NCBI GenBank assembly: GCA_050084985.1
Contig: JBITNC010000001.1
Span: 68,510,001-68,574,000, forward strand
DNA: 64,000 bases
Source of the DNA: Nageia nagi
Lineage: Eukaryota > Pinophyta
Reading direction: 5' to 3'
The position numbers and the translations under genes are program-made. Positions 1 through 11,553 of the stretch are shown in pieces; position 1 is the first letter of the stretch, and each line of letters begins with the position of its first letter. Below the pieces are notes generated by a model, which saw nothing but the letters and a program-made list of their open reading frames with translations, made no database searches and was not told the origin of the DNA.

Positions 1-230
1 AGTAAAATTATGCTAGTGGATAGTGTTTAGGATTTGAGGTTAGAAAGTCTGTCAGAGTTTATATTGTGAATTAAGTGAGATCTAGTTAGTGGATGTACTC
101 CTAGTTGGAGGAACCACTTACATCTTGGGTTATCTTTATGAGATTGATTTATCTTTGTTAGATGTGATTTGTGAGCTTTCATGTGATATTGAGAGTTTAG
201 ATTTGTTCATGTTATAGTTCAATTCTCTCA
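1..230 (+). repeat. E1 5' LTR, 3' portion only
   Basis: This matches the end of the 3' LTR (about 7757-7971), including the shared terminal CAATTCTCTCA. It ends in CA at 229-230, three bases before a tRNA-complementary primer binding site, as expected for a 5' LTR. Confidence 0.88.
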
Positions 231-232
231 TT

Positions 233-244
233 TGGTATTAGAGC
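233..244 (+). promoter_or_regulatory. E1 primer binding site (initiator Met tRNA type)
   Basis: TGGTATTAGAGC differs by one base from the usual plant initiator-Met tRNA complement TGGTATCAGAGC. It follows the LTR end directly, as in most plant copia elements. It would prime minus-strand cDNA synthesis. Confidence 0.85.
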
Positions 245-2826
245 ATCTTGGAAGCTCCTGTTCATATCCTTGGTTTCAAGGTTCCGCTTCAACTTTTTGA
301 GATATCTTCATCCTTATTCATCATCTTTGGAGATTTACTCTTTTTGTTTGAGTAAAACAATTTAGAGGTGTAACACCCTATATATATATATATTTTAAAA
401 GTTCATTTTGATACTAACATTCTTTTATGATTATGTTAGTTCAATTCCTAGCAAACATTGCCTCAATAATATAATATATTATTGCTCATTTTTCTACTAA
501 GAATCGTTTATGTTAAGTGATTGGGTAATAATACATTAGATAAAATATACAATTTGTATACATACCTTTTATTCTTTTGGTATTAAGAGGTCTTTATATG
601 TAAAAAGAGGGAATTTTTTCCAAAAGAATACTTTTGAAAGGTTTCTATATATGCTTCTAATTTAAATATATATATATATATATGAGAAGGAGAGCTTTTT
701 GTTCAAAAGTTAAATTTTTACAAAAAAAACATAAATAAATAATAATGTTTTTCATTACATTAGGGGTCATATTATTTAGACTTTTTTTAAATCAAAAGTA
801 AAATGGAGGGTGAATGAAAAATTTTTGGACCCTTTTGGATCCAACCCTGTTGCACCATCGACTGTAGGATCTTGTTGGATGCATGAATTTTTGTTTACCT
901 CCTTAAATATGCCCTCGTGTTTTGGCATCCTCATGCCTCCATTTGCACTATTTTTTTTCTCCTTACAGTTGTTTCAAAACCCCTCTTTTGACCCCTATGC
1001 AGCTTTGTTTGCTCCTTATAGCTACTCCAAAACCTTAGGCAGCTCTTGCGCTCCTTCTCCTCTCTCCTTTGATCATGTAGCTACTTCTCATTTCTTGGCT
1101 ACTTATCCTCTCTCCTTCGACCATGTAACTCCTCATTTCCTAGCTACTTCTCCTCTCTCCACTGATCATGCAACTCCTCATTTCCTAGCTACATCTCCTC
1201 TCTCTCCTTGCTAGGACCTCATGGTTGGGTTCACTCTAGCATTGCTCACCTCCACCCTCTCACATGTGATTGCTCATCTCCACCCTTCCTTTGCTTGTAC
1301 TTCTCTCCCATGCACAATCTTTGCTCTATCCTCTTAAAACTAGGTTGCTCTACTTGCAACCTCCTTGCTCTCATCTAGCCTCCATGGACAGCTTACACCA
1401 TTGAAAGCCCACTCAACCTCTCCTAAATTTTGGTGCAATAAGTTTTTTTCATCTTCCTTATTTATTTTGCATGCAATTTTTCCTTCCCCTTCATTTAATG
1501 GAAGTTGACCTTCCTTGCAATCAATATTTATTACAAAGCTATTTAAATTGGTAATGGATGTCCATACGCCTTTTTTTTCTCCTTAATGATTTTCCTCCAT
1601 ATTAAATTTTCTAACTTGAGGTAGAGTAAGCTAATGATGGATTATTTGAAAAATATTTCTTAAATTTTTAAATTAATGCCTTAATAATATATCTACCACT
1701 TTTATTTTTTACCTTTAAAAGTGGAGGAATTTTGCATGTACTTAAATACTCAAATGTGGAATTTTTACTTTTAAAACTTTAATACTTGCAAAAGCTTATA
1801 AAAAGGAAACCTTTCATACAAATATTTCTTTTATCTTTAAGGGGGATAATTTTTTAATGCTTAAAACAAAATTTGGAAGCATGCAATATTTTTTTAAATC
1901 CTATTTTGCTATCTTTTAGAGATAAAACTTTAAGTAAAAAGGAGGGAATTTATATTTCTTTTACTTAATGCATGCCTAGGGCTTAAAACTTTAAGATAAT
2001 GCTTACTACTTAAAAGATAAATGCATGCTTAGTACTTATTTGTTAAGTTTATAAATGCATGCTTATTACTTATTTGTTAAGTTAATAAGTGCATGCTTAG
2101 TACTTCATTTTTTTAAGATAAAAGATATATTTTCTTACTTAAAAATTGTTAAGTTAAAAAAAGAAAAAAAGAAAAAGAAAACTTAGATGCATACTTTTAA
2201 GTTAAAGTAATGCATGATTATGATTAGTACTTATGCTTAATACTTAAAATTTTAAGTAATGATGTAATTTACTTCTTTTTGCAAAAGATTAGACTTGTGC
2301 AAAAATAGAAATGATGTAAAGATGTCCTTTAGGTGTTGGTAAACAAAACCTATTGGACATTTAGATTTCAAATCTTGAATGGATAATATTTCTATTTATA
2401 CTCTTTATTTCATATTTAACATTTTTTCTTTATTTTCTTATGCAAATAAAGACACAAATATTGAAATGATCAACCTCTAAAATGAACACATCTGCACGTA
2501 CATTCTATAACATGACTTGTTTGGAGAGCCACGAGGTGAGGACAAGTGGATTGGAGCCTTTAGATTTGACAATCCAAATGGTAAAAAGTTCATACTTCTT
2601 AATTGCTCCTAAATCCTCTGTTGGTTTGGACATAACCCTAATAGGTGGATAGGCATGTGTGTACATGGATTATTATTTAAGTTATAAAACATTTCCACTT
2701 GTGAATCAAATCAAGCATGTCTCTAGTGTTAAATTTAACATGTATTATTTACTTGGTTAAAACTTTAAATATAATGTTATTTATTGAACCACATACTTAT
2801 TAATTTTTCACATCCTTATGTAGTAA
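245..2826 (+). other. E1 long leader, non-coding apart from one small insert
   Basis: About 2.6 kb separates the primer binding site from gag. The outer parts resemble the E2 and E3 leaders. They include an AT-rich stretch at about 1850-2300 full of TTAAGT and GCATGC words, and a block at about 2490-2650 containing CATGACTTGTTTGG. A segment of roughly 330 bp that precedes gag in E2 and E3 appears to be missing. The middle part (about 800-1450) is C/T-rich and is not shared with the other two copies. I see no RNA gene here. Confidence 0.7.
810..1214 (+). other. Small repeat-encoding reading frame in E1 leader
   Basis: This is an open frame of 134 codons in the variable middle of the E1 leader. 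Its last third (1059-1206) consists of three tandem units of 48, 45 and 45 bp, each encoding a version of PLSFDHVTPHFLATS. All units are multiples of three, so the frame survives the repetition. The composition is rich in Pro, Ser, Phe and Leu and I recognise no domain. It may be a captured sequence, or a low-complexity insert that is open by chance. The position matches the slots that hold other foreign sequence in E2 and E3. No function is assigned. Confidence 0.35.
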
Positions 2827-5800
2827 ATGGGAGAATATTTTTTACAAAAACATATTCTTGATAGTTCCAACTTTAGAATTTGAAAACCATGGATGAAAGC
2901 TTAATTGTAGGCAAGGAAGCTCTGGTAAATAGTGAATGAGAACCTTGTACCTTCTATAGATGAAAAAGCACTAGAAGTTTACAATATGAAGAATGAGTTG
3001 GCAACCTCCATGATCTTCTATGCAATTTTAGATGATGTGCTTCTAATGATTTTGTCTTCAACATTGATAAAAGAATCTTAGGATAAGCTTAAGCAAATCT
3101 ACCTTGGTTCAAAGTTTTTAAGAAGGTTTACCATTCTCCAAAAGTTTTTCAATCTCATCAAAGGAAATATGAAAATATGGCTATTTACTTAAATAAAATC
3201 ATTGACCTAAGGATCTAACTTGTTGCTTGTGGATGCAATTAGATCAATGATAAGTTTATAGTCTTTATTATTCTTCAAAGTCTAGAAACTTTATGATGGT
3301 TATGGAAACAAGGCTTGATGATGAAGAAGTCTTCTCTCTTGAGAACCTTTCTAGGCTCCTTTTGAAGTACAAGGAAACCCTTAATAAAAAGGTGTTGATT
3401 TCTTCTTCTAGGGATAATTACATTAATCATGGAGAAACTAAAATTCCTTTAAAAAAATGCAACCATCAAAAGAAATCTTATCCTTCTTTCTCTAAAATGT
3501 TTGAGAAAAGAGGTAATGGCTATAACAATAGGAATAATGGCAACAATAAGAACAACAACAATATCAAAAGAAATAATGGCAATAATGACCACTTCAAACA
3601 AAGAGATGGAAAAAGTAAAGCAAAAAATCCATATCCTAAAGAAACATTTGATGGTAATTGTAACTATTGTGGCATCTAAGGTCAAAAAGAAGTTGATTGC
3701 TACAAAAAGAAAAAAGAAAAAAAAAATAAAGGTAGTGAATATGTAAAGAACTTCAAAGGAAAGAAGAATATTCAAGCTAGTTTTACTACGATGCTCTACT
3801 CCATGTATCATTATTTTTCATCTGATTGGATTATTGATTCTAGTTGCACTAATCACCTATGCTTTGAAAAGGAAAAATGTGGGAACTTTCACAAGTATAG
3901 AAAAGATATGATTGTGATAGGTGATAAATCTACCCTTGAAGTTTAAGGAATTGGGAGTGTGTTGATTTATGAAAAGGTTCTTGAAAATATTCTTTATGTT
4001 TCTAAATTAAGGATGAATTTTCTCTCTATGATCCAAGTTGCTAGAAAAGGGTACTCATTTGAGTTCGATTCTCAATCCTGATGCATTAAGAAAGAACTTA
4101 CCATGTTGGTTAAAGGATCAATGAAAGATGATCTCTACATTGTTGATCAAATTCTATTAAAGATGTGTCTTGCTACAAGTGTGTGTTCTAGAGGCAATCT
4201 TTGGCACCAACCTTTAGGGAACCTTAACCATAAGAGTATTCAAGTCATGAAAGACCAAGAACTCATAGAATGTTTGCCTTTAATTTCTCTTTCAATTGGT
4301 CTATGTAAAAAGTACATTCTTGGCAAGATGCATAGAAAAAAGTTTGAAAAAGATAAAGCATCTAGAGCATATTAACCTCTTCAACTTATGCATTCAAATT
4401 TGATGGATCCATTTTATACTAAGTCACTTAGAGGAGCATTTTACATCTTAACCTTCATCGATGAATTTAATAGGATGACCTTTGGGTATCTACTAGAGCA
4501 TAGGATCAAACCTTTGAGAGTTTTAAGGTTTTAAAGGGCTTTATTGAGAATCAAACTAACTTTAAAATCAATATATTGAGATCAAATAATAGAGGAGAAT
4601 ATAATAGCAATGAGTTTAATGACTATTGTGCTAAGTATGGAATCAAGAGGTAGTTTATAATTCCATACACTCCTCAGTAGAATGATATTTTTGAAAATAT
4701 AAATAGAATAATTATGAAAATAGCTAGATGAATGTTGGATAATCTTCCTAGTTTCTTATAGAATGAAGTTGTGAGCATTACTATTTACACCTTGAATAGA
4801 TGTCTCACAAAAGCCGTTCAAAGTAAAACTCCTTTTGAAGCATGGTTAGAAAGAAAACATAACATTTCTCACCTTAAGGTGTTTAGTTGTTAAGCATTCT
4901 CCTACATTATTTTTGAGAAAATAAAAAGTTGGATAAAAAAGCTAAAAAAATGCATCTTTATGGGTTATGATAGTTAGCATAGAGGCTACAGACTCTACTC
5001 TCCATCCTATAAAGCTATGTTTATTTCAAGAGATGTAAATTTTAATGAAATCTTAGAAGAATCTATTTCTAATGAGGATGTTGATGATCTAAAGGTCTCT
5101 TCAATTGCACCTCACTAATTAGATATTGATATAAATAAGTCATCTTAAGAACAAAACTCTCCAACTCAAAGGGTAACTTAGAGCATGATCTTGAAAAAAT
5201 CCTTATTTACCAAGATTGACAATAAGTATGAGCCCTCAACATTCAAAGAAGCATATATGCATGAGTGCTGGATGGAAGCCATGAAAGTGGAGTATGAGGC
5301 ACTTATGAAAAATAAAACTTGAAATTTGGTTCCTTATCCCAATGAGAAGAATATGATAAGAAATAAGTGGATCTATAAGGTCAAGTTCAATTCAGTTAGA
5401 TATATTGAGAAATACAAGGTAAGATTAGTAGCTAAAAATTTTGCTCAAAAATATAGTGTAGATTATGAGAAAACCTTTGCTCTAACGGAAAAGATGCTTA
5501 CTATGAGAATTATCCTTTCTCTTTCTACAGCTAAAGGATGGAAATTTTTTCAACTTAAAATTAAGAGTGCATTTCTCAATGGTGACTTAGATGTAAAAAT
5601 CTTCATGAATCAACTAGAAGGTTTTATTCTGGAAGGTAAAGAATCCTTTATGTGCAAGCTAAAGAAGTAATTTTATGGACTTAAACAAGCACCTAAAGTT
5701 TGGTATAGAAAGATTTTATGGTATTTTACACATATTAGTTTCTCCAAGTGCTTTTCAAACTTCAATTTATATGTGCTCACTCAAAGAAAAGATGTGGTCT

Positions 5801-6774
5801 TGATTCTCTTTTATGTGGATGATCTTTTGACAACTAGAAATAATGATGAAATCATTCAAGAGTGCATATCCAAACTTAAGTTAATGTTTAAAATGATTGA
5901 TCTTAGTCTCTTGCACTACTATCTTAAAATGTAAGTGTATCAATACAATAATTGTACTTATCTTAGTCAATCTAAGTATATATCAAATATCTTGTAGAAG
6001 ATTGGAATTGAGGAGTGTAGATATGTTATGATCCCAATCTCTCTTAGAATCATTATTTCTTTAAGCTCTAACTCTCAGTTAGCTAATGCTACAACTTATA
6101 GGTAATTAATTGGTAGTCTTCCATATTTGACTATATCCAAACTAGACATTACCTTTGCAGTGAATTTGATGGCATGATTCATGCAGAAACCATATGTTGA
6201 GCATCTTAATGTTGTTAAGAAAATATTGAGTTATGTTGTAGGGACTAAGGATCTTGCTCTCAAATATTCTAAGTTGCCCTCATTTGTTTTCTTTGGATTC
6301 TTAAATTCTAACTATGGAGGAGATAGAGATGATAAAAAATCACTCTGCATATGTATTTAGCATTGGTTTAGGTGCTATCTTTTGAGCTTCTAAGAAGTAG
6401 CCTACTATTTCTCTTTCCATCACAAAAGCAAATACCATGCCATGTCTATTGTAGATCAAGAAGCTATTTGGCTAAAGCATCTTTTGAAAGAAATTAGATA
6501 TGAGAAAAGTAGCTCATTTTTTATTTTTTTAGATAATCAATTGGCTATTTCTTTGGCTAAGAATCTTATGTTCCATTAGAAAATAAAACATGTGGAAATC
6601 CATGCCCATTTTATCAAGGAGAAGGTTCTTGATGGCATCATACACCTAGAGGATTGTCCATCCACCTTGAACTCTGCTAATTTATTCACCAAGCCCTTCT
6701 TAGAAGCTTAGTTTTGTAAGCTTAGTGATGTTATTAGGTAGGTGAAGTTGCCCTTAAGGGGGAATGAAGTTTGA
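2827..6774 (+). pseudogene. E1 copia gag-pol polyprotein relic
   Basis: This should encode the capsid protein, protease, integrase, reverse transcriptase and RNase H for copia replication. The start is placed by homology to the gag starts of E2 and E3. Visible pieces, in order, are a gag region with a CX2C knuckle remnant near 3660; a protease site reading DSSCTNH (expected DSG) near 3835; a GAG-pre-integrase segment with NLWHQ near 4200; an integrase core near 4390-4750; RT (best frame 5326-5670, then YVDD near 5815); and RNase H with NYGGD near 6310. It ends with a TGA at 6772. Tens of stops and several frameshifts make it non-functional. Unlike E2 and E3, the integrase Glu codon is retained (GAA near 4695). 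Confidence 0.85.
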
Positions 6775-7487
6775 ATTCTTATATTAATTTCTTGTTTGTG
6801 ATGACAACTTCACCCCTTGGAGGATTTTATGTTGTATAGTGTTGATTTTGTTGTACACCTTCATGGTACGTTTGCTCTATGTGAGGAACTTGTTGTATAA
6901 ATTCTTAGAAAGCACAAAGATTGGCCAATATAGCACTATTTAGTTATCCATGTGTGAAGAACTTTTATGTGTCTTTTGGCACTGTTCAATTATCCATATA
7001 TGAAAAACTTATATGTGCATGCTCTATTTTGTAATGATAATCAACACATATTTTATATATAGTAGGTGACTATGAGTTTTTAACATAGCATTTTTGTGAT
7101 GCTTTATAGTGCACCATTGATTAGTTCATGATGGCATTTGTGTGATTCATATATCCTTATTAATATGGATATGTTGCATCTAACTGATCTTGTTATTTGA
7201 GTTGCTTATGACCTACAAGTTCCTTTGAGATTCAAGTTACTTATTTTGGGTATGCAAGCTCTTGGAAATTCCTCATGACATCTAGTTGGATGACTACTTT
7301 ATGTACATTGAAGCCAATTGTGGTTAATGATTGTATTTGGCATAGTGAGTCTCAAAGTAGATCTTTCTTACTTCATAAATATGTAAAAAGTTCTCATCTT
7401 CATTGTATCTATTTAGAGGAGAACTCTCTTACTTTCTCTCTTTCTTCTCTCTTATTCATTTTATCCCAATATTACATTAAAGGGGAG
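6775..7487 (+). other. E1 3' untranslated region and polypurine tract
   Basis: This lies between the pol stop and the 3' LTR. It contains one copy (about 6855-6900) of the roughly 50-bp unit that is tandemly amplified at the same place in E2 and E3. The purine run at 7479-7487 (AAAGGGGAG) directly before the LTR start TGTTAAAA is the plus-strand priming site. Confidence 0.75.
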
Positions 7488-7971
7488 TGTTAAAATGTAT
7501 AATGCATTATTGTAAAGGTTATGTAATAATATTCTATATAAGTTCACTAACACTTAAGGGTATCATTTGATACCTTAAATATTTAAATGAATATAATAAT
7601 GCAACTTATCTTACACTCCATGTCATGAGCATGTCCCTTAGGTAAAAGGATGTGCATGTCATGCTTTTGTACATTGGATAAAAAGGTGATCCAAAAAGGG
7701 ATTTTGGCTTATAAATAGAAGGCTTTCTCTTTGTGATTACACACTAATTTATGGAGTAAAATTATGCTAGTGGATAGTGTTTAGGAGTTGAGGTAGTTCA
7801 TATTGTGAATGAAGTGAGATCTAGTTAGTGGATGTACTCTTAGTTGGAGGAATCACTTACATCTTGGGTTATCTTTGTGAGATTAATTTGTGTCTTTCTT
7901 AGATGTGATTTGTGAGCTTTCATGTGATCTTAAGAGTTTAGAGTTGTTTATGTTATAGTTCAATTCTCTCA
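7488..7971 (+). repeat. E1 3' LTR (484 bp)
   Basis: It starts TGTTAAAATG and ends CTCTCA, so it obeys the TG...CA rule. A TATA box (TATAAATA, 7710-7717) marks the likely promoter. The last part matches bases 1-230, while the U3 part differs from the E2/E3 LTRs. Confidence 0.88.
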
Positions 7972-9334
7972 ACTTTTCCTTTTAGATTCATCATCATCAT
8001 CACCATCATCACCTATCTACCTTCAAGTGTAGTTGCTCCAGATCTACTCGCTCCAAGTACATTTACCCTACCTTGTTGAATTTGCATGTGTTCTTTTTTA
8101 GGGCTTATTCATTTTTGGGGACTTCTTCTTAAGTACTAGTATCTATATTTTTTGGCTCTTGTAACTCCTCTACATCAAAGATTTTTTTCTTTTTTGCTAC
8201 AACATTTGAAGTTTTTTCTATGATTTTGGGAGGTGGAGGCATAGTCCTTTGTGATCTAGGATTTGTAGTGTAGGGTTTCTTTACTATTTTTTTCTCTTTC
8301 TCTGGTGTCTATTATTTTTAAGCAAGGGTTTGAATTCTACTTCTCTTTTTTCAAAAAGAATCCTAGGTAGTAGTAGTATCTGAAGGATTTTGTTCTCCTT
8401 TATTTGTAGACTCTTGTAAGCTAGATGGTTGTCCAACCTCTATTTATCTCACTCCTATAATTAATTTACCTTGAAAATTAGAAAGAAGAGGCTGGTCCAA
8501 TTTTGGTAAGGGATATTTAAAATACTCTATTTTCCAAAACTTATCACATCTAAATTTCTCAAATAATTCATTTTTAATATGATGAATATTTGTTATGTGT
8601 TCAAATTTGAACTTTATGAAATAATGAACTTTATTATGGCTCTAACCCAAATCTATTAGCTAGGCGAGGACATCTGGGCCAAGGGGAAAGTCTTGCTTCT
8701 TATTTTTTTAGTTTGTGTAAATTCCCATTTAGGGTACATTTCTACTTCTTACTCAATTTTATTTATAAAATATTTCACATGAGATCTGTACTCATAGGCA
8801 AAGGCTAGGTGCTTCTTGCTTGACCTTATTATTTTTTTCATCTCCCCTAAAGCATCATACATCTATAGGGCTTTTGCCATATCTAGTTTGAAATTCTATA
8901 CAATGAATTATGCTATACTATCTTTACAACCTACTTCTAAAAGAGTGAAATTTCTAGTAAAAGCTAGTATATCTATAATAGATTTAAAACTACCCCTAGA
9001 CCCATACTTGGTCACTTTGGCACATATTTTCCTACCCATCTCTATGGAATATAGCTAAGGGATTACATACTTGGGTAGGAAAAAAAGTTTTTCAAAATAC
9101 CCATACCTCACAATCATGGTGCAATCTTTTAGAAAGTACCAATCATCAATTTTATTTTCTCCCTATAGCTCTCTCATAACACTCTTGCATAGTTTGCTAG
9201 GGTGTCTTTCTGTCAAAATCTAGACTATTATTGCATAGAATTTATCTATGAACTCGTAATATGATCCATGCAACTTGCTCAAGATTAGGACCCTCAAATC
9301 AATTGATATTAATCCAATACTTAGATTCATTAGC
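7972..9334 (-). pseudogene. Unrecognised extra coding region 3' of the Tat-element integrase
   Basis: Read on the - strand from about 9290 downwards, one frame stays coding-like for some 250 codons, broken mainly by TAG and TAA codons that could each come from a Gln codon. Readable pieces include DDWYFLKDCTMIVRYGYFEK, EMGRKICAKV and KKHLAFAYEYRSHVKYF, then a Lys/Pro-rich tail towards 8100. It lies just downstream of the Tat integrase in the same orientation, with no LTR between, so it probably is an additional ORF of that element. I do not recognise the family. It is truncated by the E1 insertion at 7971. It could instead be an unrelated sequence joined to the element. Confidence 0.45.
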
Positions 9335-9598
9335 TCAATTGGTAGCCCTGCCTCCAAAAGTTTGTGAAGGTTTTGATGGGCCGAGAGCCATTAAAGATCT
9401 TGTGATGTCTTGTAACTTGAATGCATTACTTTGCATAGCTTGAGTGATGATATAAGGCCTACTCCATAGAGAGTTAAACTTTTGGTGTCTTTTAAGCTTT
9501 GTTCTCTCTTCATCTCCATTAAGGACAATGTCACTTAGTTCAAACTTCACCTAGGAGGATAATTTCTTATCAAACTATTCTTTGACAATGTGTTGGTG
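9335..9598 (-). pseudogene. Tat-type gypsy integrase, C-terminal part
   Basis: The frame reads KFELSDIVL..., then KFNSLWSRPYIIT and NAFKLQDI. This is the GPY/F-like C-terminal module of Ty3/gypsy integrases, where a phrase such as KFDSLWLGPY is usual. It is the downstream continuation of the integrase core at 19295 and above; the two parts are separated only by the E2 insertion and its ATGTT duplication. The protein stops at 9335. It is a relic because the rest of the element is full of stops. Confidence 0.75.
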
Positions 9599-9603
9599 AT
9601 GTT
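9599..9603. repeat. Target site duplication of E2, left copy (ATGTT)
   Basis: ATGTT here matches ATGTT at 19290-19294 on the other side of E2. A 5-bp duplication is standard for copia insertions. Removing E2 and one copy rejoins the interrupted gypsy integrase. Confidence 0.92.
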
Positions 9604-10094
9604 TGAAGGAATTAGAACTACCTTAATCCTCAAGGTCCAAGAATATAGGAAACTCAATCATTCAACATCTACAAACTAATAACACCATTCACAAGATAAC
9701 ACCAATATAATGTGGTTCCTCCCTCCTTGGGAGTACATCCACAACTAGTTCTCTATTCTCAATCTATGCACCCTCTTACAATAATTCCTTTCTCTCCTAC
9801 ACAAACTAGTAGAGTAATCTTACTCCAAAAACTTAGTTATATTACAAGAGGAGAGGCCCTCTATTTATAGCTTGAGAGCACCTCCCTAACCTCCCTTTAA
9901 CCCAAGGGTAAGGTTAGGGTTACAATAAATGTATGACCTAACTTTAACCTACCAACTAACCCCATGGTAAGGTCAAAGTCCACACATAATAAAGAATTCA
10001 ATTAATCCCTTAAGGTATCTACATATCCTTTAAGTGATTAATTGAATTTACAAGGAGTTTAGATATTCACAATATTTCATTACAAATTCTAACA
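9604..10094 (-). repeat. E2 3' LTR (491 bp)
   Basis: On the - strand it starts TGTTAGAATTTG at 10094 and ends TTCA at 9604. It matches 18800-19289 and the two E3 LTRs. Confidence 0.92.
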
Positions 10095-10105
10095 CTCCCC
10101 CTTAA
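10095..10105 (-). promoter_or_regulatory. E2 polypurine tract
   Basis: On the - strand this reads TTAAGGGGGAG immediately before the 3' LTR. It is the expected plus-strand primer and is the same as the tract before the E3 3' LTR. Confidence 0.85.
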
Positions 10106-11553
10106 TGCAATATTGGGATAGAGTGTAGAAGAGAGAAGAGAGAGAGTAAGAGAGAGTTCACCTCCATAGAGATACAAGTGGAGATGAGAACATTTACATA
10201 TTTAAGAATCTTTTTGAGAACTAGTATGAGACTCACTACATTACCATTTAAAAAAATAGTTTACAATACAATCATTAACCACAACTGGTTTCATTGTACA
10301 TAATAGTCGATCAACTTTAAGCTGACATGTGAGTCTCCATGAGCTTGCTTACACAATGTGAGTAACCTGCATTTCTGAAGAAGATCCTGCATGCTATAAG
10401 CAACTCATGAACAAAATCAGTTAGATGCATCATATATTCAAATAAGAGAATCAAATAATGTCATCTTTTAAATAACTAATCAATGGTGCACTATAAGTCA
10501 TCACGGAGATGCCAAGCCATCACTCATAGTCACCTGTTGTATATAGACATGTGTTGATTATTAATAGAGCATAAAAATTGTACAACAAGTTTCTCATGCA
10601 GAGTAAACTTACCATGGAGGTATAAAATGTACAACAAGTTCCTCACACAGAGCAAACTTACCATGGAGGTATATTAATTATATGCTCAAAAAATTGTACA
10701 ACAAGTTTCTCACGCAAAGCAAACTTACCACGGAGGTATAAAATGTACAACAAGTTTGTCATGCAGAGCAAACTTACCACAAAGGTATAAAAATGTACAA
10801 CAAGTTTGTCATGCAGAGCAAACTTACCACAGAGGTATAAAAATGTACAACAAGTTTGTCACGTAGAGAAAACTTACCATGGAGGTATAAAATGTACAAC
10901 AAGTTTGTCACACAGAGCAAACTTACCACAGAGATATAAAATGTACAAGAAGTTTGTCACGTAGAGCAAACTTACCATGGAGGTATAAAATGTACAATAA
11001 GTTTTTCACATAGAGCAAACTTACCACGGAGGTATAAAAATGTCAACAAGTTTATCACGCAGAGCAAACTTACCACGAAGGTATAAAAATGTACAAGTTT
11101 GTCATGCAGAGCAAACTTACCACGGAGGTATAAAAATGTACAACAAGTTTGTCATGTAGAGCAAACTTACCATGAAGATATAAAAATGTACAACAAGTTT
11201 TTCACGTAGAGCAAACTTACCACGGAGGTATAAAATGTACAACAAGTTTGTCACGCAAAGCAAACTTACCACAGAGGTATAAAATGTACAACAAGTTTGT
11301 CATGTAGAGCAAACTTACCACGAAGGTATAAAATGTACAATAAGTTTGTCACACAAAGAAAACTTACCTTAGAGGTATAAAAATGTACAACAAGTTTGTC
11401 ACGCAGAGCAAACTTACCACGAAGGTATAAAAATGTACAACAAGTTTTTCACGCAGAGAAAACTTACCATGGAGGTATATCATAATCAACACACACTATA
11501 TAACAACAACAAAAGAGCCTCTTAGAGGTGAAGTTGTCATCACTAACAAAAGT
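10106..11553 (-). other. E2 3' untranslated region
   Basis: This is the 1.4 kb between the pol stop and the polypurine tract. It is non-coding, and most of its length is an 18-copy minisatellite. The flanks match the corresponding part of E3 (about 34890-35795). Confidence 0.8.
10578..11479. repeat. E2 minisatellite, about 50 bp x 18
   Basis: I count 18 occurrences of AACTTACC at roughly 50-bp spacing. The typical unit contains ACAAGTTTGTCACGCAGAGC followed by AAACTTACC. Inside each unit AAGTTTG and CAAACTT form an inverted repeat with a loop of about 10 bases. Between copies 2 and 3 there is an extra AT-rich spacer (near 10670-10700) that also occurs in the E3 array. E3 has 7 units and E1 has one. 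Confidence 0.92.

Larger units (their letters stand above)
1..7971 (+). mobile_element. E1: Ty1/copia LTR retrotransposon, decayed, 5' end outside window
   Basis: The ends of two related LTRs (1-230 and 7488-7971) flank a primer binding site, a long AT-rich leader, a gag-pol relic in copia order (gag, protease, integrase, RT, RNase H) and a polypurine tract. The first 230 bases match the last 215 or so of the 3' LTR with scattered differences, so about 250 bp of the 5' LTR lies before the window. E1 is the most decayed of three related copies here (E1, E2, E3) and its U3 sequence differs most. Its 3' end abuts a Tat-type gypsy relic, so it probably inserted into that older element. The target duplication cannot be tested because the 5' end is missing. 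Confidence 0.9.

Noticed and set aside
7988-8010. CATCATCATCATCACCATCATCAC-type run that would encode a His or Asp tract
   Set aside because: A simple triplet repeat in a decayed region; on the coding (-) strand it is a GAT/GTG repeat at the end of the relic, with no gene call possible.
10578-11479. Regular repeats with internal inverted repeats that resemble a CRISPR array
   Set aside because: There are no unique spacers; the whole 50-bp unit repeats. It lies inside a plant retrotransposon and occurs at the same place in E1 and E3.
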